From NCBI RefSeq assembly GCF_021227995.1, contig NZ_CP089301.1, positions 4,898,001 through 4,962,000 on the forward strand: DNA of 64,000 nt, given 5' to 3'. The position numbers and the translations under genes were made by a program. Below, one piece after another: positions 51,589 through 60,420 of this stretch (position 1 is the first letter of the stretch; every line of letters begins with the position of its first letter). The notes below the pieces were generated by a model that searched no databases, had not been told where the DNA came from, and was given only the letters and a program-made list of their open reading frames with translations. This DNA comes from Novosphingobium kaempferiae (GTDB taxonomy: Bacteria > Pseudomonadota > Alphaproteobacteria > Sphingomonadales > Sphingomonadaceae).

Positions 51589-52596
51589 TCAAAGCAGGCC
51601 GCCCATTACGCCGGCCGTGTCGACCATGCGGTTGGAGAAGCCCCACTCGTTGTCGTACCACGAAAGCACGCGCACCAGCTTGCCTTCGAGCACGGCGGTT
51701 TCGAGGCTGTCGATGGTCGACGAGTGCGCATCGTGGTTGAAGTCGATCGAGACCAGCGGCTCGTCGGTGTAGCCGAGCACGCCCTTCAGCTCGCCTTCCG
51801 CAGCGGCCTTGAGCAGAGCGTTGACTTCCTCGGCGGTGGTGTCGCGCTGCGGCACGAAGGTCAGGTCGACGACCGAGACGTTCGGGGTCGGCACGCGGAT
51901 CGACGAACCGTCGAGCTTGCCCTTGAGGTCCGGCAGAACGAGGCCGACGGCGACGGCGGCGCCGGTGCTGGTCGGGATCATGTTCATCGCACCGGCGCGG
52001 GCACGGCGCGGATCGGAGTGGATCTGGTCGAGGATCTTCTGATCGTTGGTGTACGAGTGGATCGTGGTCATCAGGCCACGCTCGATACCGATCTTCTCGT
52101 GCAGAACCTTGGCGAACGGCGCCAGGCAGTTGGTGGTGCACGACGCGTTCGAGACGACGACGTGCTCCGCGGTCAGCTTGTCATGGTTGACGCCGTAGAC
52201 GACGGTCAGGTCGACGTTCTTGGCCGGTGCCGAGATCAGCACGCGCTTGGCGCCCGCTTCGAGATGCTTCGAGGCCGACACCTTGTCGGTGAAGAAGCCG
52301 GTGCATTCCAGCGCGATGTCGATGCCGTTGGCGGCGTGCGGCAGGTTCGCCGGATCGCGCTCGGCAGTCACCTTGATGCGCTTGCCGTTGACGATCAGGT
52401 CGTCGCCGTCGACTTCGACGGTGCCCGCAAACGCACCATGGACGCTGTCGCGCTTGAAGAGGAGGGCATTGGCCTTGGCGCTGGCGAGGTCGTTGATCGA
52501 CACCAGCTCGAGGTCATGGTCGGTACGCTCGAGAATGGCGCGGGCGACATTACGCCCGATACGTCCGAAACCGTTGATCGCAACCTTGATCGCCAT
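51589..52596 (-). CDS. gap: Glyceraldehyde-3-phosphate dehydrogenase
   Basis: A 335-residue NAD-type enzyme of glycolysis. [17 protein letters not shown] is the cofactor loop; SNASCTTNC carries catalytic Cys153; [29 protein letters not shown] and [12 protein letters not shown] are further signatures. The Asp in SINDLASA suggests NAD preference. It is 15 bp downstream of tkt and 7 bp before the MOSC gene. Confidence 0.98.
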   Translation of the reverse strand: MAIKVAINGFGRIGRNVARAILERTDHDLELVSINDLASAKANALLFKRDSVHGAFAGTVEVDGDDLIVNGKRIKVTAERDPANLPHAANGIDIALECTGFFTDKVSASKHLEAGAKRVLISAPAKNVDLTVVYGVNHDKLTAEHVVVSNASCTTNCLAPFAKVLHEKIGIERGLMTTIHSYTNDQKILDQIHSDPRRARAGAMNMIPTSTGAAVAVGLVLPDLKGKLDGSSIRVPTPNVSVVDLTFVPQRDTTAEEVNALLKAAAEGELKGVLGYTDEPLVSIDFNHDAHSSTIDSLETAVLEGKLVRVLSWYDNEWGFSNRMVDTAGVMGGLL

Positions 52597-52611
52597 AATC
52601 CTAATCTCCTC

Positions 52612-54600
52612 TTAGGCGCTGAGCTTTTCCAGAATCTGCGGCACGATCGCATCGACGGTGAAGCCGAAGCGCTCGAACAGAACCTTTGCCGGGGCCGACG
52701 CGCCGAAGCGGTCCAGACCGATGTTGAGGCCGCCATTGCGGCTGAATGCGGTGAAGCGCTCCCAACCGTGTGTCACGCCTGCCTCGATCGAGACGCGCAC
52801 GATCGACGGATCGTTGGGCAGCACTTCATGCTTGTACGATGCGTCCTGCGCCTCGAACAGTTCCATGCACGGCATCGAGACGACGTCTGCGCCGATACCC
52901 TGGCCCTGCAGAGCGTCACGCACCTTTACCGCCAGCTCGACTTCCGAACCGGTCGCGATGAGGATGACCTTGCGGTCGCCCTCCGCATGACGAAGCGTAT
53001 AAGCGCCGCGCGCGGTGAGCATCTCGCCCGAAGTGCGCAGCTGCGGCAGGTTCTGGCGGGTCAGCGCGAGAACCGAGGGAGTCTCGGGCGTCGAAATCGC
53101 GATCTGCCAGGCTTCGGCGGTCTCGATCACGTCGGCCGGACGGAACACGTTCAGGTTCGGGATCAGGCGCAGCGACATCACCTGCTCGACCGGCTGGTGC
53201 GTCGGACCGTCTTCACCGAGACCGATGGAATCGTGTGTGAGAACATAGATCACGCGGGTCTGCTGCAGCGCCGACATGCGGATCGCGTTGCGGGCATAGT
53301 CCGAGAAGATCAGGAAGGTGCCGCCGTAGGGGATTACGCCGCCGTGCAGCGCCATGCCGTTCATCGCCGCCGACATGCCGAATTCGCGGATGCCGTAGTA
53401 GACATAGCGCCCCGAATAGTCGTCGGCATTGAAGGCCGACTGGCACTTCGCCTTGGTATTGTTCGAACCGGTGAGGTCAGCAGAGCCGCCAACCATCTCC
53501 GGCACCAGCGGCGCGAGAACGTTGAGGGCGTTCTCGGATGCCTTGCGGGTGGCGACGGTGGTCTCGCTTTCGAGCCAGCTTGCGAAAGTCTTCGCGGCTT
53601 CGTCGCCCGAAGGCAGGTCACCGGCCATGCGGCGCTCGAACTCGGCCTTCTTCGGGTGGCCCGCAAGACGGGCTTCCCATTCGCGGCGCGCAGCGGTGCC
53701 GCGCTTGCCGACGAGGTGCCAGTCCTCAGCGATCTGAGCCGGGATCTCGAACGGAGCCGAAGTCCAGCCGAGATACTCGCGTGCAGCCTCGATCTCGGCA
53801 GCGCCCAGCGGCGAGCCGTGGACGTCGTGGCCGCCCTGCTTGTTGGGCGCGCCCTTGCCGATCAGCGTGCGGCAGGCGACGAGAGTGGGCTTGTCCGAAG
53901 CCGCAGCCTGACCCAGCGCGCGCTCGATGTCGGCGAAATCGTGGCCGTCGCAATCGAACACGTCCCAGCCCGAAGCGCGGTAGCGCGCCGGGATGTCCTC
54001 CGAAGTCGAAAGCGAAGCGTCGCCATCGATCGTGATCTTGTTGTCGTCCCACAGGACTTTGAGACGACCCAGCTTGAGCGTACCGGCAAGGCCGATCGCC
54101 TCATGGTTGACGCCTTCCATGAGGCAGCCGTCACCGGCGATAACCCACGTGTTGTGGTCGACCAGATCGTCACCGAAGGTAGCGGCAAGGTGACGCTCGG
54201 CCATCGCCATGCCGACCGCCATCGCAACACCTTGGCCCAGCGGGCCGGTGGTGCATTCGACACCTTCGATGAGGAAGTTCTCGGGGTGACCCGCGCAGAC
54301 CGAGCCGAGCTGACGGAAGTTGCGGATGTCTTCCAGCGTCGGGCTGGCGTAACCGGTCAGGTGCAGCAGCGAGTAGATCAGCATCGAGCCGTGGCCCGCC
54401 GACAGCACGAAACGGTCGCGGTCGGCCCACTTGGGCTGCGCCGGATCGAACTTGAGGAACTTCGAGAAGAGCACCGTCGCGACGTCGGCCATGCCCATCG
54501 GCATGCCGGGGTGGCCACTGTTGGCAGCCTGGACCGCATCCATCGAAAGCGCCCGGATGGCGTTGGCCATCGGCGCGAGACGGTCGGAAGCGAGGGTCAT
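52612..54600 (-). CDS. tkt: Transketolase
   Basis: A 662-residue thiamine-diphosphate enzyme of the pentose phosphate pathway. Motifs: AVQAANSGHPGMPMGMADVA, SAGHGSMLIYSLLHLTGY, IAGDGCLMEGVNHEA for the diphosphate site, THDSIGLGEDGPTHQPVEQ and MPCMELFEAQD. GGAGT 6 bp before the ATG at 54600 supports the start; the frame is open upstream without signal. It leads the tkt-gap-MOSC-pgk operon. The 263-bp divergent gap to the right holds its promoter. Confidence 0.97.
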   Translation of the reverse strand: MTLASDRLAPMANAIRALSMDAVQAANSGHPGMPMGMADVATVLFSKFLKFDPAQPKWADRDRFVLSAGHGSMLIYSLLHLTGYASPTLEDIRNFRQLGSVCAGHPENFLIEGVECTTGPLGQGVAMAVGMAMAERHLAATFGDDLVDHNTWVIAGDGCLMEGVNHEAIGLAGTLKLGRLKVLWDDNKITIDGDASLSTSEDIPARYRASGWDVFDCDGHDFADIERALGQAAASDKPTLVACRTLIGKGAPNKQGGHDVHGSPLGAAEIEAAREYLGWTSAPFEIPAQIAEDWHLVGKRGTAARREWEARLAGHPKKAEFERRMAGDLPSGDEAAKTFASWLESETTVATRKASENALNVLAPLVPEMVGGSADLTGSNNTKAKCQSAFNADDYSGRYVYYGIREFGMSAAMNGMALHGGVIPYGGTFLIFSDYARNAIRMSALQQTRVIYVLTHDSIGLGEDGPTHQPVEQVMSLRLIPNLNVFRPADVIETAEAWQIAISTPETPSVLALTRQNLPQLRTSGEMLTARGAYTLRHAEGDRKVILIATGSEVELAVKVRDALQGQGIGADVVSMPCMELFEAQDASYKHEVLPNDPSIVRVSIEAGVTHGWERFTAFSRNGGLNIGLDRFGASAPAKVLFERFGFTVDAIVPQILEKLSA

Positions 54601-54863
54601 GGAACTACTCCGGGTACGCGGGATATTGGGACGATTCGTGAATTTGCGCTCCCCTTTAGGGAGAGGCCGCTTCCCGTCAAGTTCACCGCCGGATTTCACC
54701 CTCTGCAGTTCGGGCCGAAGGCTGGGGAAGATCGGCCGTGAACATGGGGGCAAGTACAGTCCATCGCAAGTAGAGCACTTGTGAAGCGTAGTCGCATGAC
54801 AAGATTGTGAACAACGGCGCACAACTGCTTGCCTCACACCGGCAATGAGCCCAGCGCAATCAT

Positions 54864-55046
54864 ATGGAAAAGGCCCCTGCCCTGCTCGCGCTCGATCGCA
54901 TCGAGGCGGCTTTAGCGCGGATCGAGATGGCGACCACGAAGGCCGCCTCGGACCAAACCGACCTGCGCCGCCGCCACGACGATCTCAAGCAGAGCGTCGC
55001 CCTGTCGCTCACAGGCCTCGACGAACTGCTCGCGGAGCGCACCTGA
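54864..55046 (+). CDS. Small coiled-coil protein upstream of zapA
   Basis: A 60-residue protein, MEKAPALLALDRIEAALARI onwards, with heptad-like Leu/Ile spacing throughout and no membrane segment. Its stop overlaps the zapA start (TGATG), so the two are translated together. The pairing of a short helical protein with ZapA suggests a cell-division accessory role, but that is inference. Confidence 0.7.
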   Translation: MEKAPALLALDRIEAALARIEMATTKAASDQTDLRRRHDDLKQSVALSLTGLDELLAERT

Positions 55047-55372
55047 TGGGCAACGTCACGCTTTCGATCGGTGGCCGCGATTTCGCCCTCGCCTGTGCAG
55101 ATGGCGAGGAAGCGCATATCCTGCGGCTCGCGCGGCTCATCGACGCCAAAGTCGCGACCGCAGGTGTCGTCGGACAAACCGAATCGCGGATGCTGCTGTT
55201 TGCCTCCCTGATGCTCGCTGACGAGCTTCATGAGTTGCGCAATCGCCCGACAGAGCCGGCCCCGGCTGCGGAAGCAACAATCCCTCCCGATCTGGCCCAG
55301 CGCCTCGACGCGGTTGCCGCGCGCGTTGAAAATCTTGCAGACCTTCTTGAGAGTGACGCGCCAAGCGCCTAA
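55046..55372 (+). CDS. zapA: Cell division protein ZapA
   Basis: A 108-residue FtsZ-associated protein. The N-terminal head is NVTLSIGGRDFALACADGEE, then HILRLARLIDAKV and MLLFASLMLADELHEL, followed by a C-terminal coiled coil (AQRLDAVAARVENLADLLES). ZapA cross-links FtsZ filaments at the division site. The arrangement zapA-6S RNA-fau downstream is conserved in many proteobacteria and supports the call. Confidence 0.93.
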   Translation: MGNVTLSIGGRDFALACADGEEAHILRLARLIDAKVATAGVVGQTESRMLLFASLMLADELHELRNRPTEPAPAAEATIPPDLAQRLDAVAARVENLADLLESDAPSA

Positions 55373-55382
55373 TTAGGTCTCG

Positions 55383-55530
55383 ACGGGGTCTGCCCGGCAC
55401 GAGCCGTTCGAACATCCCTGAGGCTATAAGCAATCCAATGGGGGCTGTCCCTGCCCGGATCCTGGTCCGACGCACATGGTCCCCACCTGACGTCGAGGCG
55501 TCAGAGGATTTCTAGGCAAACGACCCATGG
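55383..55530 (+). ncRNA. ssrS: 6S RNA
   Basis: The 275-bp non-coding gap between zapA and the formyltetrahydrofolate cyclo-ligase gene is the conserved place of 6S RNA. The ends can pair: GGGTC-TGCC at 55386-55394 with GGCA-AAC-GACCC at 55515-55526. Internal stems include GCCCGG/CCGGAT-type pairing near the middle and a GACGTCGAGGCGTC hairpin at about 55492-55506. 6S RNA mimics an open promoter and binds housekeeping RNA polymerase. Exact ends are approximate. Confidence 0.8.
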
Positions 55531-55647
55531 TGGATCCCGTCACCTTTTCATGGGCTTAGGTTTCAGTCTTCCAACAATACCAAAGTTGGAATTCTAATCG
55601 ATATGTCGCAGACCAGCCCCATACTCAGTTGACTGGAAACGCCCACG

Positions 55648-56247
55648 GTGCCCCACTCGTCGTCGCCCATCGACCTTGCCGATGAAAAGGCCGCCTTGCG
55701 CAAGCGTTATCGCCAGGCTCGCGCGGAACATGTCGAGGCGCTGCCGCAGAACCTGCGCGCGCTGATACTGAACCGCCCCCCTGCTCCGGTGCTGGCGATG
55801 ATCCCCGCGGACGCGACGGTCGGACTGTACCATCCGTCAGGCTCCGAGGCCCCTGCCCTTGGCTGGGCGCGCTGGCTGTCTGAAAACGGCCACCGGGTCG
55901 CCTTGCCGTTCTTCCCGGCACGCGATGCGGCGATGGAATTTCGTATCTGGGGCAACCCGTGGGACGATGAGTTGCTGGAAGCCGGGCCTTGGCGAGCCAT
56001 GCAGCCTTCGCTTCACGACGAAGCTGTCGTACCGGACATCGTGATCGTCCCGCTGGTCGCATTCACCGCAGACGGCCATCGGCTAGGCCAAGGCGGCGGC
56101 CACTATGACCGCTGGCTGGCCGCACACCCCGATGTCACTGCAATCGGGCTTGCATGGGACTGCCAGTTGGCCGAGGAACTGCCCGTCGAACCACACGACC
56201 GGCCTCTGGCCGCCATCGTCACGCCGACACGGATATATAACGCATAA
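55648..56247 (+). CDS. 5-formyltetrahydrofolate cyclo-ligase
   Basis: A 199-residue enzyme (also named ygfA or fau) that recycles 5-formyl-THF to methenyl-THF with ATP. N-terminal EKAALRKRYRQARAE and the C-terminal signature RLGQGGGHYDRWLA are diagnostic; VPLVAFTADGHRLG precedes the latter. It starts with a GTG at 55648. The position directly after zapA and 6S RNA matches the classic proteobacterial order. Confidence 0.93.
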   Translation: MPHSSSPIDLADEKAALRKRYRQARAEHVEALPQNLRALILNRPPAPVLAMIPADATVGLYHPSGSEAPALGWARWLSENGHRVALPFFPARDAAMEFRIWGNPWDDELLEAGPWRAMQPSLHDEAVVPDIVIVPLVAFTADGHRLGQGGGHYDRWLAAHPDVTAIGLAWDCQLAEELPVEPHDRPLAAIVTPTRIYNA

Positions 56248-56258
56248 GAGGATAGAGC

Positions 56259-56492
56259 ATGCGCGAGACACCGACCTGGCGAATCCCCTTCGGGGTACTC
56301 CTGCTGGTCATCGCGCTGGGCGTTTATGCAATCGCCATCGCCAGCTTCGTCCCGAGCCTGATCGGAGGCTGGAATGCGCTCGCGCAGACGCCGATCTACA
56401 TCGTTCTCGGCGTCGTGTGGCTGCTGCCGCTGAAGCGATTCCTGATCTGGATGGAAACCGGGCGATGGAGCGCCCCGGCCGTGACCAAATGA
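56259..56492 (+). CDS. DUF2842 membrane protein
   Basis: A 77-residue protein with two hydrophobic helices (FGVLLLVIALGVYAIAIASF and IYIVLGVVWLLPL) and the family ending LKRFLIWMETGRW. It matches DUF2842, a small alphaproteobacterial membrane family of unknown function. AGAGGATAGAG precedes the ATG. It follows the cyclo-ligase by 11 bp and ends at a bidirectional terminator. Confidence 0.85.
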   Translation: MRETPTWRIPFGVLLLVIALGVYAIAIASFVPSLIGGWNALAQTPIYIVLGVVWLLPLKRFLIWMETGRWSAPAVTK

Positions 56493-56510
56493 CGGCGCTG
56501 AAACGAAAAA

Positions 56511-56536
56511 GGCCGGACTAGGTCCGGCCTCTTCAT
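56511..56536. terminator. Bidirectional intrinsic terminator
   Basis: GGCCGGAC (56511-56518) pairs with GTCCGGCC (56522-56529). Leftwards the stem is followed by TTTTTCG, ideal for ending the tRNA-Asp transcript; rightwards CTCTTCATT serves the DUF2842 gene. Confidence 0.85.
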
Positions 56537-56566
56537 TCATCGCTGCTGGAACCACTTCATGAGAAG

Positions 56567-56643
56567 TGGCGCGAGTGACGGGGCTCGAACCCGCGACCTC
56601 CGGCGTGACAGGCCGGCACTCTAACCAACTGAGCTACACCCGC
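56567..56643 (-). tRNA. tRNA-Asp (GTC)
   Basis: A 77-nt gene including encoded CCA. The acceptor stem is GCGGGTG/CACTCGC, the D arm has AGCTCAGTTGGTTAGAG, the anticodon loop centres on GTC (GCCTGTCACGCCGG) and the T arm reads GGGTTCGAGCCCC. It is identical to the copy 42 bp away and shares its transcript. Confidence 0.97.
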
Positions 56644-56685
56644 GCAGCGATATGTTTTTGCCAGTTTCCTGGCGATTTTCCCAAG

Positions 56686-56762
56686 TGGCGCGAGTGACGG
56701 GGCTCGAACCCGCGACCTCCGGCGTGACAGGCCGGCACTCTAACCAACTGAGCTACACCCGC
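56686..56762 (-). tRNA. tRNA-Asp (GTC), second identical copy
   Basis: The sequence is the same 77 nt as the gene at 56567. It is the promoter-proximal copy. The 170 bp to its right holds the promoter and no gene I can support. Confidence 0.97.
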
Positions 56763-56933
56763 GTTCTAAACGGTTGCGTCCGCTTGGGAGCGCCGCCACT
56801 AGGCCAGCCTCGCAGGGCTGTCAACACGCTTCCAAAGCGCATTTCGATTTTTTCTCCACAGCAAGAATTTAACCATATTTTTGCGAGTGGCGCGCAGACT
56901 TTCGATCCGGGGCCGCAACAGCGGAGTGGGAGA

Positions 56934-57404
56934 ATGTCCGTGAAAAGCAGCAAGCGCATCAGGTCGATCCTGCCTGTCGTCATCGCCTCCGGGCTCCTCG
57001 GATCGAGCCTGCCCGCACAAGCGCAGGGCGGTTCCTCGATCGCAACGGACAGCACGGTCTTCGTGGAGCGCATAGACGCCCGCAATGGTCGCCGCCTCGA
57101 ACCCGCGAACATGCTCACCCGGGGCGACCGGGTGGTCACCGTGGTGACATGGCGCCGGATGAAGGGCACGGGCAGCTTCGTGCTGACCAACCCCCTTCCC
57201 GCCGGCCTGAGCTATCAGCGCAGCGCCAGCGACATGCAGGAAGTCTCGGTGGACGGAGGGCGCTCCTGGGGCCGTCTGGACGCCATGCGCGTAGATGGAC
57301 GACTGGCGACACCGGAAGACGTCACGCATGTGCGCTGGCGCATCCCCGCCAGCAGCGCGGCACTGGGTCAGGGCAGGATTGCCTACGCAGGCGTCGTGCG
57401 CTGA
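56934..57404 (+). CDS. Exported hypothetical protein with DUF11-like domain
   Basis: A 156-residue protein with a signal peptide (RIRSILPVVIASGLLGSSLPAQA, cleavage near AQAQ). The mature part has FVERIDARNGRRLEPANMLT, VVTVVTWRRMKGTGSFVLTN and NPLPAGLSYQRSASD, which resemble the conserved-repeat DUF11 fold of surface proteins. GTGGGAGA before the ATG at 56934 supports the start. It is a single domain without repeats. Function is unknown. Confidence 0.72.
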   Translation: MSVKSSKRIRSILPVVIASGLLGSSLPAQAQGGSSIATDSTVFVERIDARNGRRLEPANMLTRGDRVVTVVTWRRMKGTGSFVLTNPLPAGLSYQRSASDMQEVSVDGGRSWGRLDAMRVDGRLATPEDVTHVRWRIPASSAALGQGRIAYAGVVR

Positions 57405-57405
57405 T

Positions 57406-57984
57406 TCAGCAGTTCTCGTACTTCCAGTTGCGCTTCTTGCCCTCGGCAAGCCATTCTACGGCCTGTGCGATACGCCTGGCACGCGTACCTTCGGTCTTCG
57501 CCTCGGTGATCCATTCGAGGTAGTCTCGCCGCTGCGCAGGCGTGAAGGCTTCGTAGCTGGCCTTGGCGGCAGGCAGAGCATCAAGGGCTGCCAAGAAATC
57601 TTCCTGCATGGGAATTTCGGCCTTGGGCTTGCGGACGGTCCGCACGGCCGTGCCGCTGCTCTCGACGCGCTCACGCGCGGCCTGCAGTTTCTTCGCGAGT
57701 TCAGTTTCGTCAGACAGGTCCGTTATCGAACCGATGCGCCCGAATTGGCCCATCGCGTCGCCCTGCCTGCCGTCACCGTGAATGACGAAAGTGCAGTGCG
57801 CCTTGAACGCCGCCATTCCGGCGACGTTCTTTCCGTTCACGAGGAAATGCGGCATGCCCCACTTGATCGCCTCCTCAGCTCTGGGGAGCGCGCGATGGGC
57901 AACCTCGCGCAAATGCTCCAGAATCGGGCGGGCAAAATCCGCGGCCTTGGCGATATACTCGTCTACCCGCGGATCCCTACCCAT
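57406..57984 (-). CDS. YdeI/OmdA-type DUF1801 protein
   Basis: A 192-residue cytosolic protein. The N-terminal DUF1801 part has VDEYIAKAADFARPILEHLR and EAIKWGMPHFLVNGKNVAG. The C-terminal OmdA-like part contains LDALPAAKASYEAFTPAQRR, DYLEWITEAKTEGTRARRI and WLAEGKKRNWKYENC. The family is common but functionally unclear; some members are linked to peptide resistance. Its stop is one base from the stop of the convergent exported protein. Confidence 0.85.
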   Translation of the reverse strand: MGRDPRVDEYIAKAADFARPILEHLREVAHRALPRAEEAIKWGMPHFLVNGKNVAGMAAFKAHCTFVIHGDGRQGDAMGQFGRIGSITDLSDETELAKKLQAARERVESSGTAVRTVRKPKAEIPMQEDFLAALDALPAAKASYEAFTPAQRRDYLEWITEAKTEGTRARRIAQAVEWLAEGKKRNWKYENC

Positions 57985-57994
57985 CTGCCCTCTC

Positions 57995-59362
57995 CTATCC
58001 TGCGAGGATCAGCGCAGGCGCCTCGATCAGCTTCCTGAGATCCTGCGCGAAGCTCGCCGCATCCCAGCCGTCTACCACACGATGATCGCAGCTCATCGAG
58101 ATATTCATGAGCTTGCGCTTCTCGATCCGCTCGATGCCATCGGCGCCCTTCACGAACATCGGTCGCTCGACGATGCGATTGGGGCCGATGATGGCGACTT
58201 CCGGGCGATTGATGACTGGCGTAGTCGCAACGCCGCCCATCGGTCCGAGCGACGTGACGGTGATCGTCGAACCCGAAAGCTCGGAAGACTTCGCCGACCC
58301 ATCGCGCGCCGCATTGGCAAGGCGGGTGATTTCGGTCGCAAGCTGCCACAGGTTGCGATCCTGCGCGCCGCGGATCACCGGCACCATGAGGCCGCCGGGC
58401 GTCTGCGCGGCCATGCCCAGATGGACCGAGCCATAGCGCGTCACCACGCCCGCCTCGTCATCGTAATGCGCGTTGAGCATCGGGTACCTGGGCAACAGCT
58501 TGCAGATCGCCGTGATCAGGAACGGCAGCATCGTCAGCTTGGGCCGATCACCACGCCCGGCATTCAGCTGAGCGCGAGTCTCCTCCAGCGCGGTGACATC
58601 GTACTCTTCGACATAGGCGAAGTGCGGGATGTTGCGCTTGGATGCCGCCATGTTCTCGGCAATACGACGGCGCAGGCCGATCACGCGGACCTGCTCGTCC
58701 TTGCCCTTCATGCCTGCAGGCTGGAAGCCGCCGCTGGCGTTATAGGACAGAAATGCATCGAGATCGCCATGGCGCACCCGCCCATCGTCGGCGGGGCGGA
58801 CTTCGCCAAGGTCGATGCCCAGATCCTTCGCGCGCTTGCGCACGGCAGGGCTCGCGAGAACCTTGGCGTGGGAGCCGGTCTTTGGCGCGGGTGTAGGCGC
58901 GCGGGCTTCGACAGGCTCAGCCTGAGCGGGAGCGGGTTTCGGCTCAGACGCTTTGACAGGCTCTTGCGCTACATCCGCTTGTCCCGAGCTTGTCGAAGCA
59001 CCGGCAACGGCCCTGTCGATATCGCCCGCGTCCGACGTTTCCACCTCGATCCGCTCCTCGGCCACCTGGGCCTTGGGAGCGGGCGCCCCAATATTCTTGG
59101 CGCCATCCTCGTTCCCTGCCCCTTCGATCTCGATCACCACGAGCGGCGAGCCGATGGCGATCATGTCGCCTTCGGCGCCCGCCACCTCGATCACTGTGCC
59201 CGAGACCGGGCTTTCCATCTCGACGGTGGCCTTGTCGGTCATCATGTCGGCAAGGCGGCCGTCTTCCTCGACGGTGTCGCCCACCTTGACGTGCCAGGCG
59301 ACGATCTCGGCCTCGGCGATGCCTTCCCCGATGTCGGGGAGCCGGAAAATATAGCGTCCCAT
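57995..59362 (-). CDS. Branched-chain 2-oxoacid dehydrogenase E2 (dihydrolipoyl acyltransferase)
   Basis: A 455-residue E2 core subunit. The lipoyl domain (FRLPDIGEGIAEAEIVAW) has lipoylated Lys44 in TDKATVEME. A long Ala/Pro linker (residues about 95-160) contains a repeat-derived segment. The subunit-binding domain is LASPAVRKRAKDLGIDLGEV. The catalytic domain has RVIGLRRRIAENMAASKR and the active-site His in SMSCDHRVVDGWDAA. The three genes are arranged E1alpha-E1beta-E2; no E3 is in the window. It could serve branched-chain amino acid breakdown, though a pyruvate-type substrate is not excluded. Confidence 0.92.
   Translation of the reverse strand: MGRYIFRLPDIGEGIAEAEIVAWHVKVGDTVEEDGRLADMMTDKATVEMESPVSGTVIEVAGAEGDMIAIGSPLVVIEIEGAGNEDGAKNIGAPAPKAQVAEERIEVETSDAGDIDRAVAGASTSSGQADVAQEPVKASEPKPAPAQAEPVEARAPTPAPKTGSHAKVLASPAVRKRAKDLGIDLGEVRPADDGRVRHGDLDAFLSYNASGGFQPAGMKGKDEQVRVIGLRRRIAENMAASKRNIPHFAYVEEYDVTALEETRAQLNAGRGDRPKLTMLPFLITAICKLLPRYPMLNAHYDDEAGVVTRYGSVHLGMAAQTPGGLMVPVIRGAQDRNLWQLATEITRLANAARDGSAKSSELSGSTITVTSLGPMGGVATTPVINRPEVAIIGPNRIVERPMFVKGADGIERIEKRKLMNISMSCDHRVVDGWDAASFAQDLRKLIEAPALILAG
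58906..58998. repeat. Palindromic repeat lying in frame inside the E2 linker
   Basis: CTTCGACAGGCTCAGCCTGA at 58906 and the opposing CCCGAGCTTGTCGAAG at 58983-58998 are halves of a palindrome family; a related stretch, CTTTGACAGGCTCTTG, lies between them. Another half copy is intergenic at about 38579. In the E2 protein they encode QAEPVEAR, QEPVKAS and STSSGQAD, with the reading frame kept. Confidence 0.75.
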
Positions 59363-59367
59363 CCCAA

Positions 59368-60420
59368 TCAATCCTTCAAGAGCCGATCGACCGCCTCGCC
59401 GATGCGGACGGGACCGGGGAAATAGGCCCACTCGAGGCTATGCGGATACGGCGTGTCGAAGCCGGTCACGCGCTCGACGGGTGCCTCAAGGTGATAGAAG
59501 CAGCGCTCCTGAACCAGCGTGACGAGTTCCGCGCCGAAGCCGGAAGTGCGGGTGGCCTCGTGTATCACCAGGCATTTCCCCGTCTTCTCCACGGACTTTT
59601 CCACAGTCGCCATGTCGAGCGGAACGAGCGTGCGCAGGTCGATGATCTCGGCATCGACGCCCTTCTCCGCCAGCACTGCTTCGGCGACATGGATCATCGT
59701 GCCATAGGCCAGCACCGTCAGCGCCGAGCCTTCGCACACGATGCGCGCCTTGCCGAGCGGGGTCTTGTAGTACCCTTCCGGAACGACACCGCCCGCATGG
59801 CCCTTCCATGTCCGTGAGGGCTTGTCGTAATAGCCGTCGAACGGGCCGTTATAGATGCGCTTGGGCTCGAAGAAGATGACCGGGTCATTGTCCTCGATCG
59901 CGGCGATCAGCAGGCCCTTGGCATCGTGCGGTGTCGCAGGGATGACCGTCTTGAGGCCGGCAACGTGCGTGAACAGCGCCTCGGGGCTCTGGCTATGCGT
60001 CTGCCCGCCGAAGATGCCGCCGCCAAAGGGCGAGCGGATCGTGATCGGCGAGGTGAACTCGCCCGCTGAACGATAGCGCATGCGCGCCGCCTCGGAGACG
60101 AGCTGGTCGAGCCCCGGATAGATATAGTCCGCGAACTGAATCTCCGGCACCGGACGAAGGCCATAGGCAGCCATGCCCACCGCCGCGCCGACGATGCCGC
60201 ACTCGTTGATCGGCGAATCGAACACGCGGTTGCGACCGTACTTCTTCTGCAGACCCGCGGTTGCACGGAACACGCCGCCGAAATAGCCGACGTCCTCACC
60301 CAGGATGACGATGTCCGGGTCGCGCGCCATCATGATGTCGAGCGCGTCGTTGATCGCCTCGATCATGTTCATCTGGCGCGTGGGAGCATCGCGCAGGCTG
60401 ATGGAATCCTCTTCAGTCAT
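59368..60420 (-). CDS. Branched-chain 2-oxoacid dehydrogenase E1 beta subunit
   Basis: A 350-residue subunit. Signatures: NMIEAINDALDIMMARDPDI, ILGEDVGYFGGVFRATAGL, DSPINECGIVGAAVGMAAYG, EIQFADYIYPGLDQLVSEAA and the C-terminal VTGFDTPYPHSLEWAYFP. It pairs with E1alpha to decarboxylate the oxoacid with thiamine diphosphate. Its start overlaps the E1alpha stop by 8 bp and its stop is 5 bp before the E2 start. Confidence 0.95.
   Translation of the reverse strand: MTEEDSISLRDAPTRQMNMIEAINDALDIMMARDPDIVILGEDVGYFGGVFRATAGLQKKYGRNRVFDSPINECGIVGAAVGMAAYGLRPVPEIQFADYIYPGLDQLVSEAARMRYRSAGEFTSPITIRSPFGGGIFGGQTHSQSPEALFTHVAGLKTVIPATPHDAKGLLIAAIEDNDPVIFFEPKRIYNGPFDGYYDKPSRTWKGHAGGVVPEGYYKTPLGKARIVCEGSALTVLAYGTMIHVAEAVLAEKGVDAEIIDLRTLVPLDMATVEKSVEKTGKCLVIHEATRTSGFGAELVTLVQERCFYHLEAPVERVTGFDTPYPHSLEWAYFPGPVRIGEAVDRLLKD

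Noticed and set aside
51505..54741. A rightward open frame of over 1,000 codons opposite gap and tkt
   Set aside because: It has no recognisable domain, while the leftward frames encode unmistakable GAPDH and transketolase.
56567..56762. Integration site at the tRNA-Asp pair
   Set aside because: No integrase, no direct repeat of the tRNA 3' end and no foreign-looking DNA adjoin it; the two genes are a plain tandem duplication.
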